NCBI GenBank assembly: GCA_037179385.1 | Contig: CM074187.1 | Coordinates: 6,634,001-6,698,000, forward strand | DNA length: 64,000 bases | Reading direction: 5' to 3' | DNA from: Holothuria scabra | Lineage: Eukaryota; Echinodermata; Holothuroidea; Aspidochirotida; Holothuriidae | In this document: positions 1 through 13,700 of the stretch, one piece after another | Layout of the letters: every line of letters starts with the position of its first letter | Position numbering within the stretch: position 1 is the first letter of the stretch | The notes under the pieces: model-generated | Told to the model about the DNA's origin: nothing | Seen by the model: only the letters and a program-made list of their open reading frames with translations | The model's database searches: none | Position numbers and translations under genes: made by a program

Positions 1-1619
1 AGGTTGGGTCTAATAAAGAACCCTTCATCAAGATGAAGTGGCCTACTTCATCTCGATTTTCTACCCGCATTAAAGTGCGTAATTTTCCGAATAATTGGTT
101 GAACAGATAAGTAATCAGCCAAAATATATTGTTAACTTAGGATTTAAAAGTTGCCAATATGACGTTAAACTCTGTCAGAGAATTCGCCAGGCCCATAGAG
201 TGTTTTCGAACCTGACAGTCACTGGGTATACATGTATATGTCTTGGACAGCTGCTGATTTAGAAATTTCGACACACATAAGTAAGTCCACTCTCTTAATG
301 AATGTCAGTTTCGTTTTTTTTTTCTGTGCATTGTGTGCACTATTTCGTATTTCCAAAAATGGGTATACTACTTGTCTCTAGCTCGGCAGTTAAACTCTAA
401 CTAGCCCTAGCTCAAAAGGCCGATGTGTAATGGAGGGGGCAATGCAAGCAATCTTCCGTTACAATCGAGAGGAGCTTCTGGTTTCAATAGATGTGCACCT
501 GTATATCCTATTTACCCTCACTTCAATGATCTTAAGCAAGAATACACTAACTGGAATCCTACAGATACAAAACTTACTCAACTATAGGTTGAAGGGAGGC
601 TTAGATTAGCCCTAAAGTCATTTCAAGCACCCTACAATACTTTTCTCAATTAACCACCTGTTGTCGTAATGTTTGCCTACGGAGTTAAAATTTAACCTCA
701 AGTCTAAAATTTCAATCATCTATATTATAGAACATGGAAAATGAATTCAATCATTCCCAACTTCATTTTCATAGAACATTCTTGAGCTGAGATGTAAATT
801 GTTGACGTTTATTTTTCTATACTGCACCTTATGTCAATAGGACTATGTGAATGCAATCTCACCGTTAGTGTTATGGGGTTTCTTGACTAAACAAACCCTC
901 TCTGTAAAACATGCTTTGCAAAAGTACAGCAGGCGTTCAAGGTTATTTAAACATTTTTTTACTTTAAAGATAAACAAAGCAGGCAATAAGAGTTGTACAG
1001 AAGAAAGTCACAAATTATTGTGCAACTGACTTTTTCGATTGTAGTTTCAACATTGAATATCTCAGCAATGGGACAAGTTACGATAATGAGAGTTGGATAA
1101 TTACGATTAATTTTGGAACCTCTAAAATATATATTTTTAAACTTTTAGACCTGAGGTACACTTGAATTAAATTCTAGCTCAAATGTCCTTCACCACGTAC
1201 AAACTAGAAAGGCTTGTTGTTTGTAACACCTTGTGATGATGTCGTAAACTTGTTTAGGCAGGATTACATGTTTCCTCAAGAGAATCTTCCCATTAAATGC
1301 TTTTCTTCAGTCTAGCTCCTTTTTCTCCTTCCCCTTTTCAAAATTTCTGCCGCACTTTGAGATCTCCAGCTTATTTCTTGACCAGTTTTAGGTCAAAAGG
1401 ATTATCCTTAAATAGCTTTTAAATACCTTACAAATACCCTAAAATCAAGGAAATAAATCCCCTTGGACCCCACCAGGGGTCCTAAAGGCGAGCCCTCTAG
1501 TTCCCACTCGTTAGGGTAACGCCCGGATCTCATAGTGAATGTGTTTAGAAGTGCCCCAGCAAAATCCGTGTGCATATGTGTCCTCTTGAATGAAAATTCT
1601 GCATAGCGACGACAATTAC
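1..1619. other. Left-edge intronic sequence
   Basis: Presumably the next intron of the DSL gene. It contains one copy of a long inverted-repeat element (about 690-1170). I looked for an in-phase minus-strand exon with a hydrophobic helix and found none. Confidence 0.5.
690..1175. repeat. Dispersed inverted-repeat element, copy 1
   Basis: Similar to 2110-2530. Shared words include AAGAAAGTCACAAATTATTG. A 'TTCTTGAGCTGAGATGTAAA' arm on the left is roughly the reverse complement of the 'ATCTCAGC...' arm on the right, so each copy has long imperfect inverted ends. A related arm also occurs near 48520-48600. No coding capacity is visible. Limits are approximate. Confidence 0.6.
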
Positions 1620-1779
1620 CTTATCACTGATTGGCTTGGCTTCTCCTGTGTAGATGTCATAGGTCAGAGAATCCTTTGTTTCTTCCAACGCCGGATTAGC
1701 TAAAAGAGCAGAAACTTCTTCCGGAGTTAAAAGTACACCGTCAATATACACCAGATATGTGACCATGGTAACTTTCTCT
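1620..1779 (-). CDS. DSL ligand exon 9: juxtamembrane region, part 2 (last exon seen)
   Basis: 160 nt between acceptor TTTTTTCCTAG| and donor AAG|GTAATT. The peptide reads GEKVTMVTYLVYIDGVLL, TPEEVSALLANPALEE and ends EAKPISDK. It has no cysteine and no transmembrane helix. The pattern 'VTYxVYxDGxxLTPEEVxALL' looks like the end of a compact alpha/beta ectodomain. Phase 0 out; the membrane anchor must be further left, outside the window or unrecognised. Confidence 0.85.
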
Positions 1780-4700
1780 CTAGGAAAAAAGAAAATACCG
1801 TATTAGAAAGACGCGTTTTAAAAGGAAGGCCCAACTGTAACCTGAAATGGTTAATCGTAATTAGCTTTGGTACGAAAAAGAATTTTAGGACTATACTAAA
1901 ATAATTCCTGCCGCATGAGATAGTCACGTCTTGAGATTGTTTATTTAAGTAGTCTGATTTGTTTAAAATAAGGAAAATGGGTGAGGTTTCCAACCTTGTT
2001 TCAGAGGATCTTGGCTGTTATCAAAAAGTTGTTACTTCCAGACGATTATGAGCAATGCAAATACTTGACTAAAAGTTGTATGGTACATTTTCACATTGTG
2101 AAGGTTAAAGCGTACCTCAAGTCAAAAGAATTAAAAAATATATATATTACACAGCATGAAAAATTCTATTTCTAATTCTATCTTCATATGACATTCTTGT
2201 GCCGAGATATAAAATGTTAAGTTTATTCACTAAAATTAAAATGGTACATTGCGCAATAATTTGATTCTATGCAAGCAAATATAGGGAGTGTTGAAGGTCA
2301 TTAAAACATTTGTTTTTATTTTAAAGGGAAACAAAGCAATTAATGTGAGTTGTAAAAAAGAAAGTCACAAATTATTGTGCAATAGACTGATTTGTTTTAA
2401 GTAAATAAATTCAAAATTTTACATCTCAGCTCTAGAATGTCCTTTGAAAATTGGAGTTGGACTGTTAGAATTCTTTTTTCGTGCTGTTTGAAATATATAT
2501 TTTAATTTGGTAACTTAAGTATACTTTAACTTGTACCTGACGCAGCGTTAGCTATACATAACGCTGCGTCAGGCTGGTAGCTACTTGAAACTTTGTTTGG
2601 AAGGTCTTAAGATAAGGCCTGCATACACGAGCAAAATTTGTAAAACATTCTCAAGACACTTCACCTGCAACAAACCCAAAGCACGCTTGCTTTCGGCCTG
2701 TTGTGCAGTGTAGACAGACAAAAAACAATTTGAAAACATTTTGCAAATGTTTTGAGAATGATTTAAAAAGAATTGACAGGACATTTCTTTTGCAATATTT
2801 CCAAAACATTTTCAAAACATAACAAGCATGTTTTTGGATTTGTTGCCAGTGGATGTTTTGGAAATGTTTTGCAAATTTTGCTCGTGTATGTAGGTCTTTT
2901 AAGTCGCAAGCAGTAGACATTTCTCATATTAACTTGTCTATCTATGTGGAGGGAGGGCGACCTTAATTTTCAACTACCGCAGTTGATCTCATGAAATTAG
3001 ATGCGAGCAACTTCCTAATCTCATAAGTATAGACTCAATACGTTAAACAACGTATTAGTCAAGCTTATATGACCTCTGCAAGGTGAGTCCTTTCTACCCC
3101 GACTCTTAAGAACCGCGAAGACCGAGGGCTATGATGGGGGCTACTGGGACTTGAGACCCACAATTTGTTCTGCTTTAAATATTTTTGGTCGTTCTAAACT
3201 AGGTCTATTATTTTCTTGAACAAAATGGACAGCTTCGATATGATTACCACTTTCTTCGTTCCTTCTTTGGAATTGGCTCCGGGATCTGTAATACTTTCGC
3301 TCAGTGGCATGGTCATACACAATCTTACATTTTGTCTATTTGCCTATGCATGCTAGGGTAATTTGTAAAGTGGTTTGAAAAAGAAACCTGACTTCGGCAG
3401 GAGATAATATAACAATGGGTTGTCTTACCCATCTTCGATCCCCACATAAAGACTCGTCTCCAGATAAACCACATCAACTTCCGTCGTATCGTTAGTGATG
3501 CTGGCGGCTTCCGAGAATAGAATCTCTACTTCCGTGGTGAAGACATCCATGTCAACAGAATGTCCGATGACCATTATCGAGCTGGCTTGCGTGGATAAAT
3601 CTATAGGGTAGACAGAAATGATATTAAATTCATGAAGGGATGGGCAAGTGTATCCATTCTTTAATCTTGCAAATGAACAGGCCCTTACTCAAGGGAAGGG
3701 GTTGGGGTTCGGGGAATTATGACCTCGTGATAACGTTCAACTTCCCTTGAAGCCATACCCTTTCAGTTCCTTGTCCGTTCGCAAAGGATAGGCCTAAGTG
3801 ACAAACACCAGAAGGATCCCCCTCCTTGACTCCTGATTTTCCTTACTAGCTTATGTCTGGGAGATAACGTTGATGTAAAATTCTGCTCATGTTACACATA
3901 TTTGCTGAGGGCATCAGTCAAACATTTAAATAGTCTGTTCGCTGTAAAACTATCGTAACTTGTTATGCCTTGGAATCGCCATATTATCCGTATCTGACAA
4001 TCTAAAAACTTTCGCGGTCTATTCTACGTCTAACTATTGATCTAACTACAGAGGTGATCTGCATACTGTGTACAGCATGCTTTCCCTACAAGTCACTGTT
4101 GTCCCTCTTCTTAAAGAGACCATTAGAGTTTGTTTTAACAAGTTTCCATGGCCTTAATTCTGCAGAACAGTCATGCATATGATCTGTCATTATCGTAAGG
4201 TGTTGTGATTGGTCACCGTATGGATAAAGCTGTCTACTCTTGCATCGGTGTGGAATTTTGTTACCCGAAAATGTTTGCAAATTCCCAATTTAACAGTAAT
4301 TAACAAAAAAATAACGTTCCTTCTCACTTGAAAGACCTCTTCAATGTCAGTTAATTTAGCAAATAATAAGCTAAAAAGGAAAAACGGATTGCTAGAACAA
4401 AAAGTTAATATTCGCTGTCAGAATCCGATCGTGCTATTAAATGAAGTGCTGAGGGGTGCCTCCCTTTTCTCGCATTGGGACCAATTCCCTCCTAGTTACC
4501 ATTACGTCACTGATCATATTTGATAACTTAAAAGGTGACTGCACCATGAACTCTATCAAATCAAAGCAAATTACATATACGCATGTACTAAGAAAGATCT
4601 GACCGACGTAGGATGGAATAATAACTTAGCACTGCACATCTTTTCCAAAGTAGTAAGAATATTTTAGAATGACCAAAAAACCCCAGGAAAAGATCGAGAA

Positions 4701-7700
4701 CAAGAACTTTATCACTCTACCGGTTACATTTTGCGCTAAACTGTCATATGTAGTATTAATAATATTTAATAATATGAGATTGATATATATATATATATTT
4801 TGGGCCGTTTCCTTAATATTCATGTATGAATTGTAAATAATATTCCTATGCATAATGCTTGTTAAATGATCTTACAAACTGATATTTCCACGTTGTAATG
4901 TAATTAGGTACATGAAGTTTAACGGCCCAGTTTGCCATAAAGCAACTATTTTTGATACAAAATAATCACGGTATGCGAAGCTATTGCTACGGTTGAAAGA
5001 AATCTTTACCAATTTCGCAGAACCCTCCATAATACCCTTTCGCACATGTACATTCGAACGTATCGTCTGTCAATAACAAACACTTCCCGCCATTTTCACA
5101 TGGCGATGAGTGACATGGCGTCCAACTGGGATCTTCACTTTCGCATACGTCTCCTATGTATTCCAACGGGCAAATGCAACTGTGTAGAGAATAAGAACGC
5201 GATGTTTGTTCCTTTAATACTCCAGTGATTTAGACGTAGTAGTCTGAGAGTTGAGAATTATATGCCCGAATTTCTTGAAGGTATTTTTGTCCTACTCAAC
5301 ATAAAGAACCAAATTATTATTTTACAGACTGTTGCTGACAGCGACATTACTCAATTGGATTCATTGGGGAGGGAGAAAGGTATTTTAAAGAGTTATTTCT
5401 GTCACTGAACACTGTGGATGAATATTTGGTTTGCATGTCGGCAGTCATGTTACCCAGAGCGTAGAAACTACTTTTTTGATAGGGAAAGTATGTTTTTGTG
5501 GGGTTCAATCTGGCTCGACCGGTCTAGTATTTAAGCGAAGCACCACCATCAGAAAAAGTAGAATACCGTGACCCAATGGACAGCAGGAGATGGCATTTTT
5601 ACACCCTCCGACCTCGCTCGCCATCGCGCTCGGAATCGGTCGCTTCGCTCCCTCGCATCAGTTTTGGTCCCCCTATGGAGAAAGGTCTAGACACGCCTTT
5701 GGCTACAGCTAGTGACTGACTAGTGTGACAATATGTCAATACACGTCATGAATTCCAACAACCCTTGACATGACACAAGCCTTGATAAACGCCTCTAACT
5801 AGGATTAGGTTGGTGACAAAACGATATCAATTGCGGTGGTTTAATTGTATAGGCCTAATTTAAATAGTTAATGTGATAGTAACGATGTCACTGACAATAA
5901 AATGGATGCAGATTATATGCAAAAGTTCTGATAGTTTGGGAACCATTTGTAATGAAAAGGGTTAAAATAAATCCATGAATTGGTCCAAAGCACACCTCAA
6001 TTTAGTACGGGAAGATTACAAATCGAAGGAGGGTGGTACCCACTGGTGCTACTGAGACACCGTTGCATACGGGTGGAAGATTGTTGATACAAAAACATGA
6101 AAATACATCCATTATCCTTACAAACGACACCTCATCATAGACAATCTGCAAACAGAAGATGGGGGTGTACTTCAATTCAAGATTGAAGTCTCTTATGTAG
6201 CAAACGTCCGCGTGATTACTTTTCTGATGATGTACTAAATTCAAAATGGTTGAATCGTATTACGATTGTGTCATGCGCCTGTGTCGAAATTTTTCAATAG
6301 AATCATTTTTTACCCTGAAAAAGTTGCATGCAGACTGTGCAACGAGATATTTTTAGTTCCCTTGAAATGGTTTGCCAGTTTCAACCTAGCTGCTGCCTGG
6401 TCTTTCACGAAAGATTACAGATTTCATTAAAATTATTAGGCAATGACTCCTCTTCTAAAAGTCCTGAATGCCGTGCTCTTCCGGCCCATAACAACACCAG
6501 CTGGTCAATGCACACGAACAATCGACCTAATCATCGAGACCGAGAAATAATGTATTTTGGTGATTTGCCAAGAAAACATGCTGAAAGGAGTGCCAAGCAC
6601 AAGTATTGGCCGCAGCCATTATTGATACTGAAAATCAGAAGTAAAGACGCCTTACATCACGTGCATGTTTAGGGTTTGATAGAACCTAACTGTTAAGTTT
6701 CAGGTCACAAAATGTGGGGGATTTTTACGTTTGTTTCCACTCAAAAAAGTAGAGTAATATGTCCTCCCGCTCGCACATGGGTGAGACTACTAAGTCACTG
6801 CAATGAAAGTTATCACAGTGCTGACAATTGGCTTCCATTTGCGTCTTTGTAGGTATGCTTTTATGCCTTTCTAAAGTCAAAAACTGTTTTCGTGACTTTT
6901 CTCCATTTTTTACTTTTGTAATGAACATTGCTGTAAGTAAACCTACCTAAATCCATTATCTTCTTCCTGACATAATCCTCCATTAAGACATGGTGAACTT
7001 GAACATACTGTAATTTTCATTTCGCAAAATTGTCCCATGTACCCATCAGCACAAACGCACATAAATGAACCATGTGTATTCTTGCAGTTACCATTAGCAC
7101 TGCATGGCTTTGGCAGACATTCATCAATATCTTCATCACACAATGTCCCGTTCATACCCTTAGGGCACACACATGTAAAGGCGTCGTCCATGTCTAAACA
7201 TGTTGCGTTAATTGCACACGGTCCGGATAAGCACTCGTCCACGTTTTCGTTACAGTGTATCCCAGTGTATCCTTTTCTACATTCACACGTGTAACCATTG
7301 ATAATATCCTGACATGTGGACCCAGCAAAACAAGGACTGGAGTTACATTCATCAAGCTCAGTCTCACATAATGTCCCATTAAACCCAGCATTGCAGACAC
7401 ATTTGTAGCTATCAACACCGTCAACACATTTCCCAGAATTAAGACATGGATCTGAATTGCATTCATTGATTTCAAGCTGGCAGTTGTTTCCTTCAAAACC
7501 CGGAGAACATTGGCAGACATATGAACTTTCCACGCTAGAGCACGTTGCTCCATTTTCACACGGATCGGCATCACACAGATCGATTACAACGTCACACGTT
7601 GGTCCGGAGTACCCGCCAGCACATTCACAGAGGAACGAATTGATCAAGTCGACACAGCTGGACAGGTGATGACACGGTGACGATTCGCATTCATTTATAT

Positions 7701-10700
7701 CAGTCTCACAAAAATGACCTGTATAACCGTCTTGGCAAAAGCAAATGACGCCGTTCACGTCATCTACACAAGATGACTCATGATGACAGGGACTTGATAC
7801 GCATTCATTGACTTCCGTTTCACATATCAAACCCTCAAAACCAGGAGAACAATCACAGACGAAGGAGTTTACCAAGTCATAGCACGTGCCATTGTTCTTA
7901 CACGGAGTGGATAGACACTCGTCTACATTTTCATTGCACAAAATGCCTTGATAACCAGGAAGGCATTCACATTCGAATGAATCAAAGAGGTCAATGCACG
8001 TGGAACCATTTAGGCAAGGACTGGTAGCACATTCATATATTTCCGTGTCACAGAGATAACCTTGGAACCCAGGGCTGCAAATGCAGTAGAATGAATTGAC
8101 ACCATTGACACAAGTTGAACCATTTTTACAGGGATCTTCGTTACAGTAGTCAATGTCGATATCACATTCTTCCCCTGTAGTTCCATTCGGACAGTGACAA
8201 ACGTAACCATTAAGCGCATCGACACAGGTGCCATTATGGCAAGGATTAGACAAGCATTCGTCGACATCGTCTTCACAAGTCTCTCCTGTGTAGCCTCCCG
8301 CACAGGCGCAAGTAAAATAATTGATTCCATCCAAGCAACTACCTTCATTATTACATGGATGTGATGCACATTCATCAATTTCGTGTTCACAGATTGTTCC
8401 TGTGTATCCTTCGAGACAAACACAAGAAAATTCGTTTACACCATCCACACATATAGAGGCGTTTTGACATGGGCCCGAGTTGCATTCGTTGATGCCCTCC
8501 TCGCAAAGTATTCCAGAGTAACCATCCAAGCATTCACACACGTACGAATTGATTCCATCGAGACAGTAAGCCCCGTTTTCACAAGGATTAGACAAACACT
8601 CGTTTACATCCATTTCACAAAATTCACCAGATCGTCCCTCTTGACATACACACAAATACCCGTTTATGCCGTCTAGGCATGTGGAATTATACAAACATGG
8701 ATTGGAGTTGCATTCGTTAGTATCGTACGTACATCGTTCCCCATGAAAACCAGGTAAACATTCACATGTGAATGAGTTTACTTCGTCGTGGCAGGTTGCA
8801 TTATTATCACAAGGAAATGAAGCACACTCATCTATGTCCAGGCCACATAGCACACCAGAGAAACCAGGAAGACACTCACATGTAAATGTCTGAATACCGT
8901 CTATACAAGATGCACCATTTAAACACGGAGTTGATGTGCAAAAATCGATATCGGTTTCACACGACTCTCCGGTAAATCCTGCGTTACACAGACACTCATA
9001 AGTGTTATTGCCTTCCACACAGGTGCCGTTGCCACATGCCAGGTCCGGACAATCTATGATTTGGTCTTCACAATGTTCACCGGTAAAATCGACATCGCAA
9101 ATGCATGAGTATTTGCCGATTAAATCGACGCAATAACCGTCGGTACAATTTACTCCATCACAATCATTAATGTTAGACTCACAGTAAGTTCCAGTGTATC
9201 CATCAAAACAATCGCAATCATAGTGATCAACTCCATCAACACAAGTGCCGTTGTTGCACGAAACGTCGGAACAGTCGTCAATATTTATTTCGCAAAGAAT
9301 GCCATCAAATCCATTGTCACATTTGCAAGCAAAGTCATTAACGCCATCGATACACGTGCCATTGTTGCAGTCAGCGTTCACACAGTCGTCTACATTTATT
9401 TCACAATAGGATCCATCGAAACCAGACCTACAGCTGCATAAAAACTCGTTGATACCGTCAACGCAAGTGCCATTGTTGCAATGAACGCCAACACAGTCGT
9501 CGATATTGTTTTCACAAAAAGTACCGTTGAAACCCCTGTTGCAATTGCAAGAAAATGTATCCACGCCGTCAGCGCATATACCATTGTTGCAATTGACGCT
9601 ATGACAATCATCAATGTTATTTTGACAAAAGTTGCCGTCGAAGCCAGCATTGCAGGCACAGACGAAGAAATCAACACCGTCAATACAGGTACCATTGTTA
9701 CAATCAACATCAATGCAGTCATCAATATTTACCTCACAGAATGTACCATCGTAGCCATGGTAACATTCACAGGCGAAAGTATCAACGCCATCAATGCAAG
9801 TGCCATTATTACATTCGATTTCTCCACAATCGTCCATGTTGTCCTCACAGAAAGGACCACTGAAACCGACGTTACAGTTACATACAAACGTGTTCACCCC
9901 ATCCTCACAAACTCCATTTGTACAATCAACATCACGGCAGTTATCAATATCATTTTCACAAAATGTACCATTAAAACCAGCATCGCACACGCATATGAAT
10001 GCATTAACAGAATCAACACAAGTCCCATTGTTGCAATCAACACTTTCACAATCATTCATATTAATGTCACAGAAGGTTCCGGTGAAACCAGTGTTGCATT
10101 CACAATTGAATTCGTCGATGGCATCAATACAGATGCCATTGTTGCAATCAACATCGTCACACTCATTGACGTTTATTTCACAAAAGGTTCCGGTGAATCC
10201 ATTGCTACACTCACAAAGAAATCCACCAATGCCATCAATGCAAGTACCGTTGTTGCAGTCAACACTTTCGCAATCATTGACGTTTATTTCACAGAACGTC
10301 CCAGCGAATCCCTTGTAACACTGACAATTGTATGCGTTGATACCGTCAACACAAATGCCGTTGTTGCAATCAACGGCGATACATTCGTTGATATTGTTTT
10401 CGCAGAAAGTTCCATTAAATCCAGCGAAACAGTGGCATGTGTATTCAACAATTCCGTCGATGCAAGAGCCGTTGTTGCAGTTAATACCAATACAATCATC
10501 GATGTTGAGCTCACAATGGGTACCGTTTAAACCGTCCATGCAAAGACAGGCATATCCATTCACCTGAAATGAACAAAAAAGAACATACCTGGAATGTATT
10601 CATGATGATAAATTAGTCATACGTTCCAGCCAATTCGCGCAATTTTAAACCCGATAACCCGATAACAGTTACCCTTTACACAATGGAAACATTCATTTGT

Positions 10701-13700
10701 ACCTACCTTTCATCATTTACTGTATGTCGAAGGGAAACAAATATGACTTCAAACCTTACATTTCTATTGAAATTTTGCCTTGGATAGCGGCGTTGTGACG
10801 ACTTTTTGAATGGAATATACGTTGTATGAACAAAATATTAGAGAAATACACGTGATACAAAAATAGAAATGCATGTAACACCACCATCATTTAGCGCGTA
10901 GCTTACAAGTAAAAACATGGAACCCAAATTAGAAAACCCCTTTTGTTGATCAGTCGAATTGCAATAAGCCACGTCCAGATTTTGCAGTGTATAAAACATT
11001 CAGTAAACAATAGCGACGAAGAAGAAACGTAATTCATTATTCTTTCACCTTAAAGGTAAATGAAGAGGGCAAGAATGCGAAATATCTAGAATTGAGAGTA
11101 TTTTACAAATATGACATAATTGTAGTCAGAAAAGTATACTTTAACTCAAGTATGCTCAAAACTGAAGTGAAAATGCAACTTAAGAATTTTTTTGCCTCGT
11201 CAAGGGAAGGGCCGGATGAAGGGGAGGGGGTGTCTTCCATTCTAATCCCATGACACCATATATGCATTAACTTCATATATTGAAAGTTAGTGTACTAAAA
11301 GGGTCCTTCATTTTAACCGTAGTAAAGATAAGATCAAGCTGATGAGGGCAAAATGAATTATGCCAGACGGAATTAAAATTTCACAACTGCTGTCATACTT
11401 TCCAAAACTGGTTACCATTCTTCCAGAAAAATAAAAAGAAAATGTTGATACATACCTCATCTTCACATGTAGCTCCGTTTTTACATGGATCACTGGAACA
11501 CTCATTAGATTCAATAATGCAGTTTGTGTCAGGGTCTTCATATCCTGGTAGACAAACCTTCTCACCGGAAGTTAAGTTGCATGTGTAATGACCTACATTA
11601 TCAACATCTTGTGCCAGACAAAATACGTCACAACCGTTGCCATAGTAATAAGTATCACAGATTACTCTGACTCCGATACCTAGTCTATTTGAAACAATAA
11701 AAGAGTGATTAAATGTAAATGATATTGTCAAAGCACTTTTTAATAATTCTGTTTCCAATAATAAGATACTTTGAAAACCAGTCTTTCATGAAATATTAAC
11801 CATCTGAATATTAAACTGTAACTTTTTACAGCTACTTTAAGGAGTATCTAGTAACACCCCCCCCCCCCCAAAAATATAGCCCTTCAACTTATACATTGTG
11901 CAACGGTGGGACAGCAACATATTGACTTTCGCATCACCTGCTACTGGAGCGGATGCAGGGGGTCCAATGAGTCTGGATCGTTGTACAAAGGAACAAAAAT
12001 TTTGCTGAATAATGAAACCGCCTTGTTCCGTACTCCCTACAAAACCGTCGTTGTGAAAAGATAGTCTATTAAGGGAAGCAATCCTACGTATAATCCCCAG
12101 TTAGGCGCACTTGTATCACTTCTGCACTCGTATAGGTTGCATTTCCTCACCTTAGTATGTCGAAGAGGAAAAGGTAGGCGTACATTTTCGCAGGTCTGCA
12201 GAAACTAAAAGCTCCCAAGGGCTATTAAGGTGGGGCCAAAGTGGTCAAAGGCCTAACCCTCTTACCCCCAAAAAGTTTGAATTCTCCTAACCTTAAGCCT
12301 TCCTCAACTTTCTGAAATCGATATCCATCCAGACACAATATCACTAGTTTATTGTTCCAGGGTGAGTATAGCTATACGTGCAGCCAGTGTGTAATCAAAA
12401 CACTATACTGTGTAATATAAGCTACAATACTCTGTATTTTCGAAATTGCTGTCAATCAAAGAGCTGTGCCAATTGATAATTTATGTGGACTACTACAACA
12501 ATTCTGGTTTGGGGCAAGAGTTGACTTCCAATTTGAAATTTTTTAAGGACGGCGAAAAAAAGAAATTCAGTTGGGACTTGGTCACTGATCACCATCCCAC
12601 GGCTGTATGCCTGGTATGACAGTTCGACGACTTATGGTATGATGGTAAGCAAGGTATATACTCACTGAGCTCCTGAGGTATTATGAAAATCGCCATTTAT
12701 TTCGTAGTAGTCATAGTCAAAGGGTGATTGTGATTGAGCAATAACTGATGGAGTCATTCTGAAATAATCAATTCTGTCATCAAAGTTAAGGATGCCATCG
12801 ACATCAAAGGCTTCCACTAAAATGGCTATTGAACCCTGTCATGATAATAAAAAAATAAGAGAGGGTATATTGAGTCTCCAAATATTTCACTTAGACGGGA
12901 AATCAATATTGTACCAAGGAGCTGTAATCTGAAATAAATCTTTTTAATTTTTTTGTAGAACATGATAGTATTTTTTTTTACAAAGGATGTTTGATTCAAG
13001 AAACTGCTTATAGAGTCATTTTGTAGGAGAAAAACAACAGATGTTAAGGCAAGTTTTCACAGAAATAAAATGCTCGAAACTGGCTTAGTCTGTCGGGTAA
13101 TTAGGAATTCTCATGGCGTATGGCTACTATGCCAAAATCAAATGAAAATCGCTTGAGGAAGTTGGTTTGAAGTGCTAGTTGATAATCTGCCATTGTATGT
13201 ATTACATTGTATGTACAAAGCATTTTCTTTCACTTTTGACATTTAAAATTTCAATGTTGCAGTCATCTTGACATAGAAGTCGAGATTGCAAAGTGTAGGG
13301 TTACCTGCCACATTAATGTTATAAAAAGGGAGGACAGTAACCACCGTCCTGGTAAAGGTCTAAGGGAGAGGGAAAATTTTTCGATTTTTTTTTTGGGGGG
13401 GGGCGGGGGGAATTGTCTTCGAATGTCAGTGGTGTCTAGATGTAAAATGGTACGGTACAATATTAAGTTGAAGCAAAATCAGGAAAAACCTGTCAATAAT
13501 GTGAAAAATACATTCAATGCAGACATTCTCGGCTATTTTAAAAATCGGCGTCCGGACGCAACCACTAACCAGTTAAAGGGGACATTTCCGGGTAAGTCTG
13601 GACGACTGGTAACCCTAGCAATCTGGCTAACAATTGTATATCACAAACAAAAATCAGGGGAAAATTAACAATTGTAAATATTAGCATAATTGCAGTCTAT

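Larger units (their letters stand above)
1780..3428 (-). other. Intron 8 of DSL ligand gene, with two repeats and a hairpin
   Basis: About 1.65 kb. It holds the second copy of the long inverted-repeat element (about 2110-2530), a 15-bp perfect hairpin (2536-2573) and a TIR element (2615-2898). No exon was recognised; GG|A joins exons 8 and 9 as Gly. Confidence 0.75.

Noticed and set aside
1545..1766. Small independent gene starting at the ATG at 1766
   Set aside because: An acceptor at 1780, phase agreement with exon 8, and a donor at 1619 show this is an internal exon; the frame past 1620 is intronic.
9481..10530. Long plus-strand open frame of about 350 codons opposite the EGF exon
   Set aside because: It is the antisense shadow of the 111-bp EGF repeats; its low-complexity Ile/Val/Thr repeats follow the repeat period and it has no domain signature. 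The same applies to the plus-strand frame at 9794-10318 and the minor frames between 7037 and 10567.
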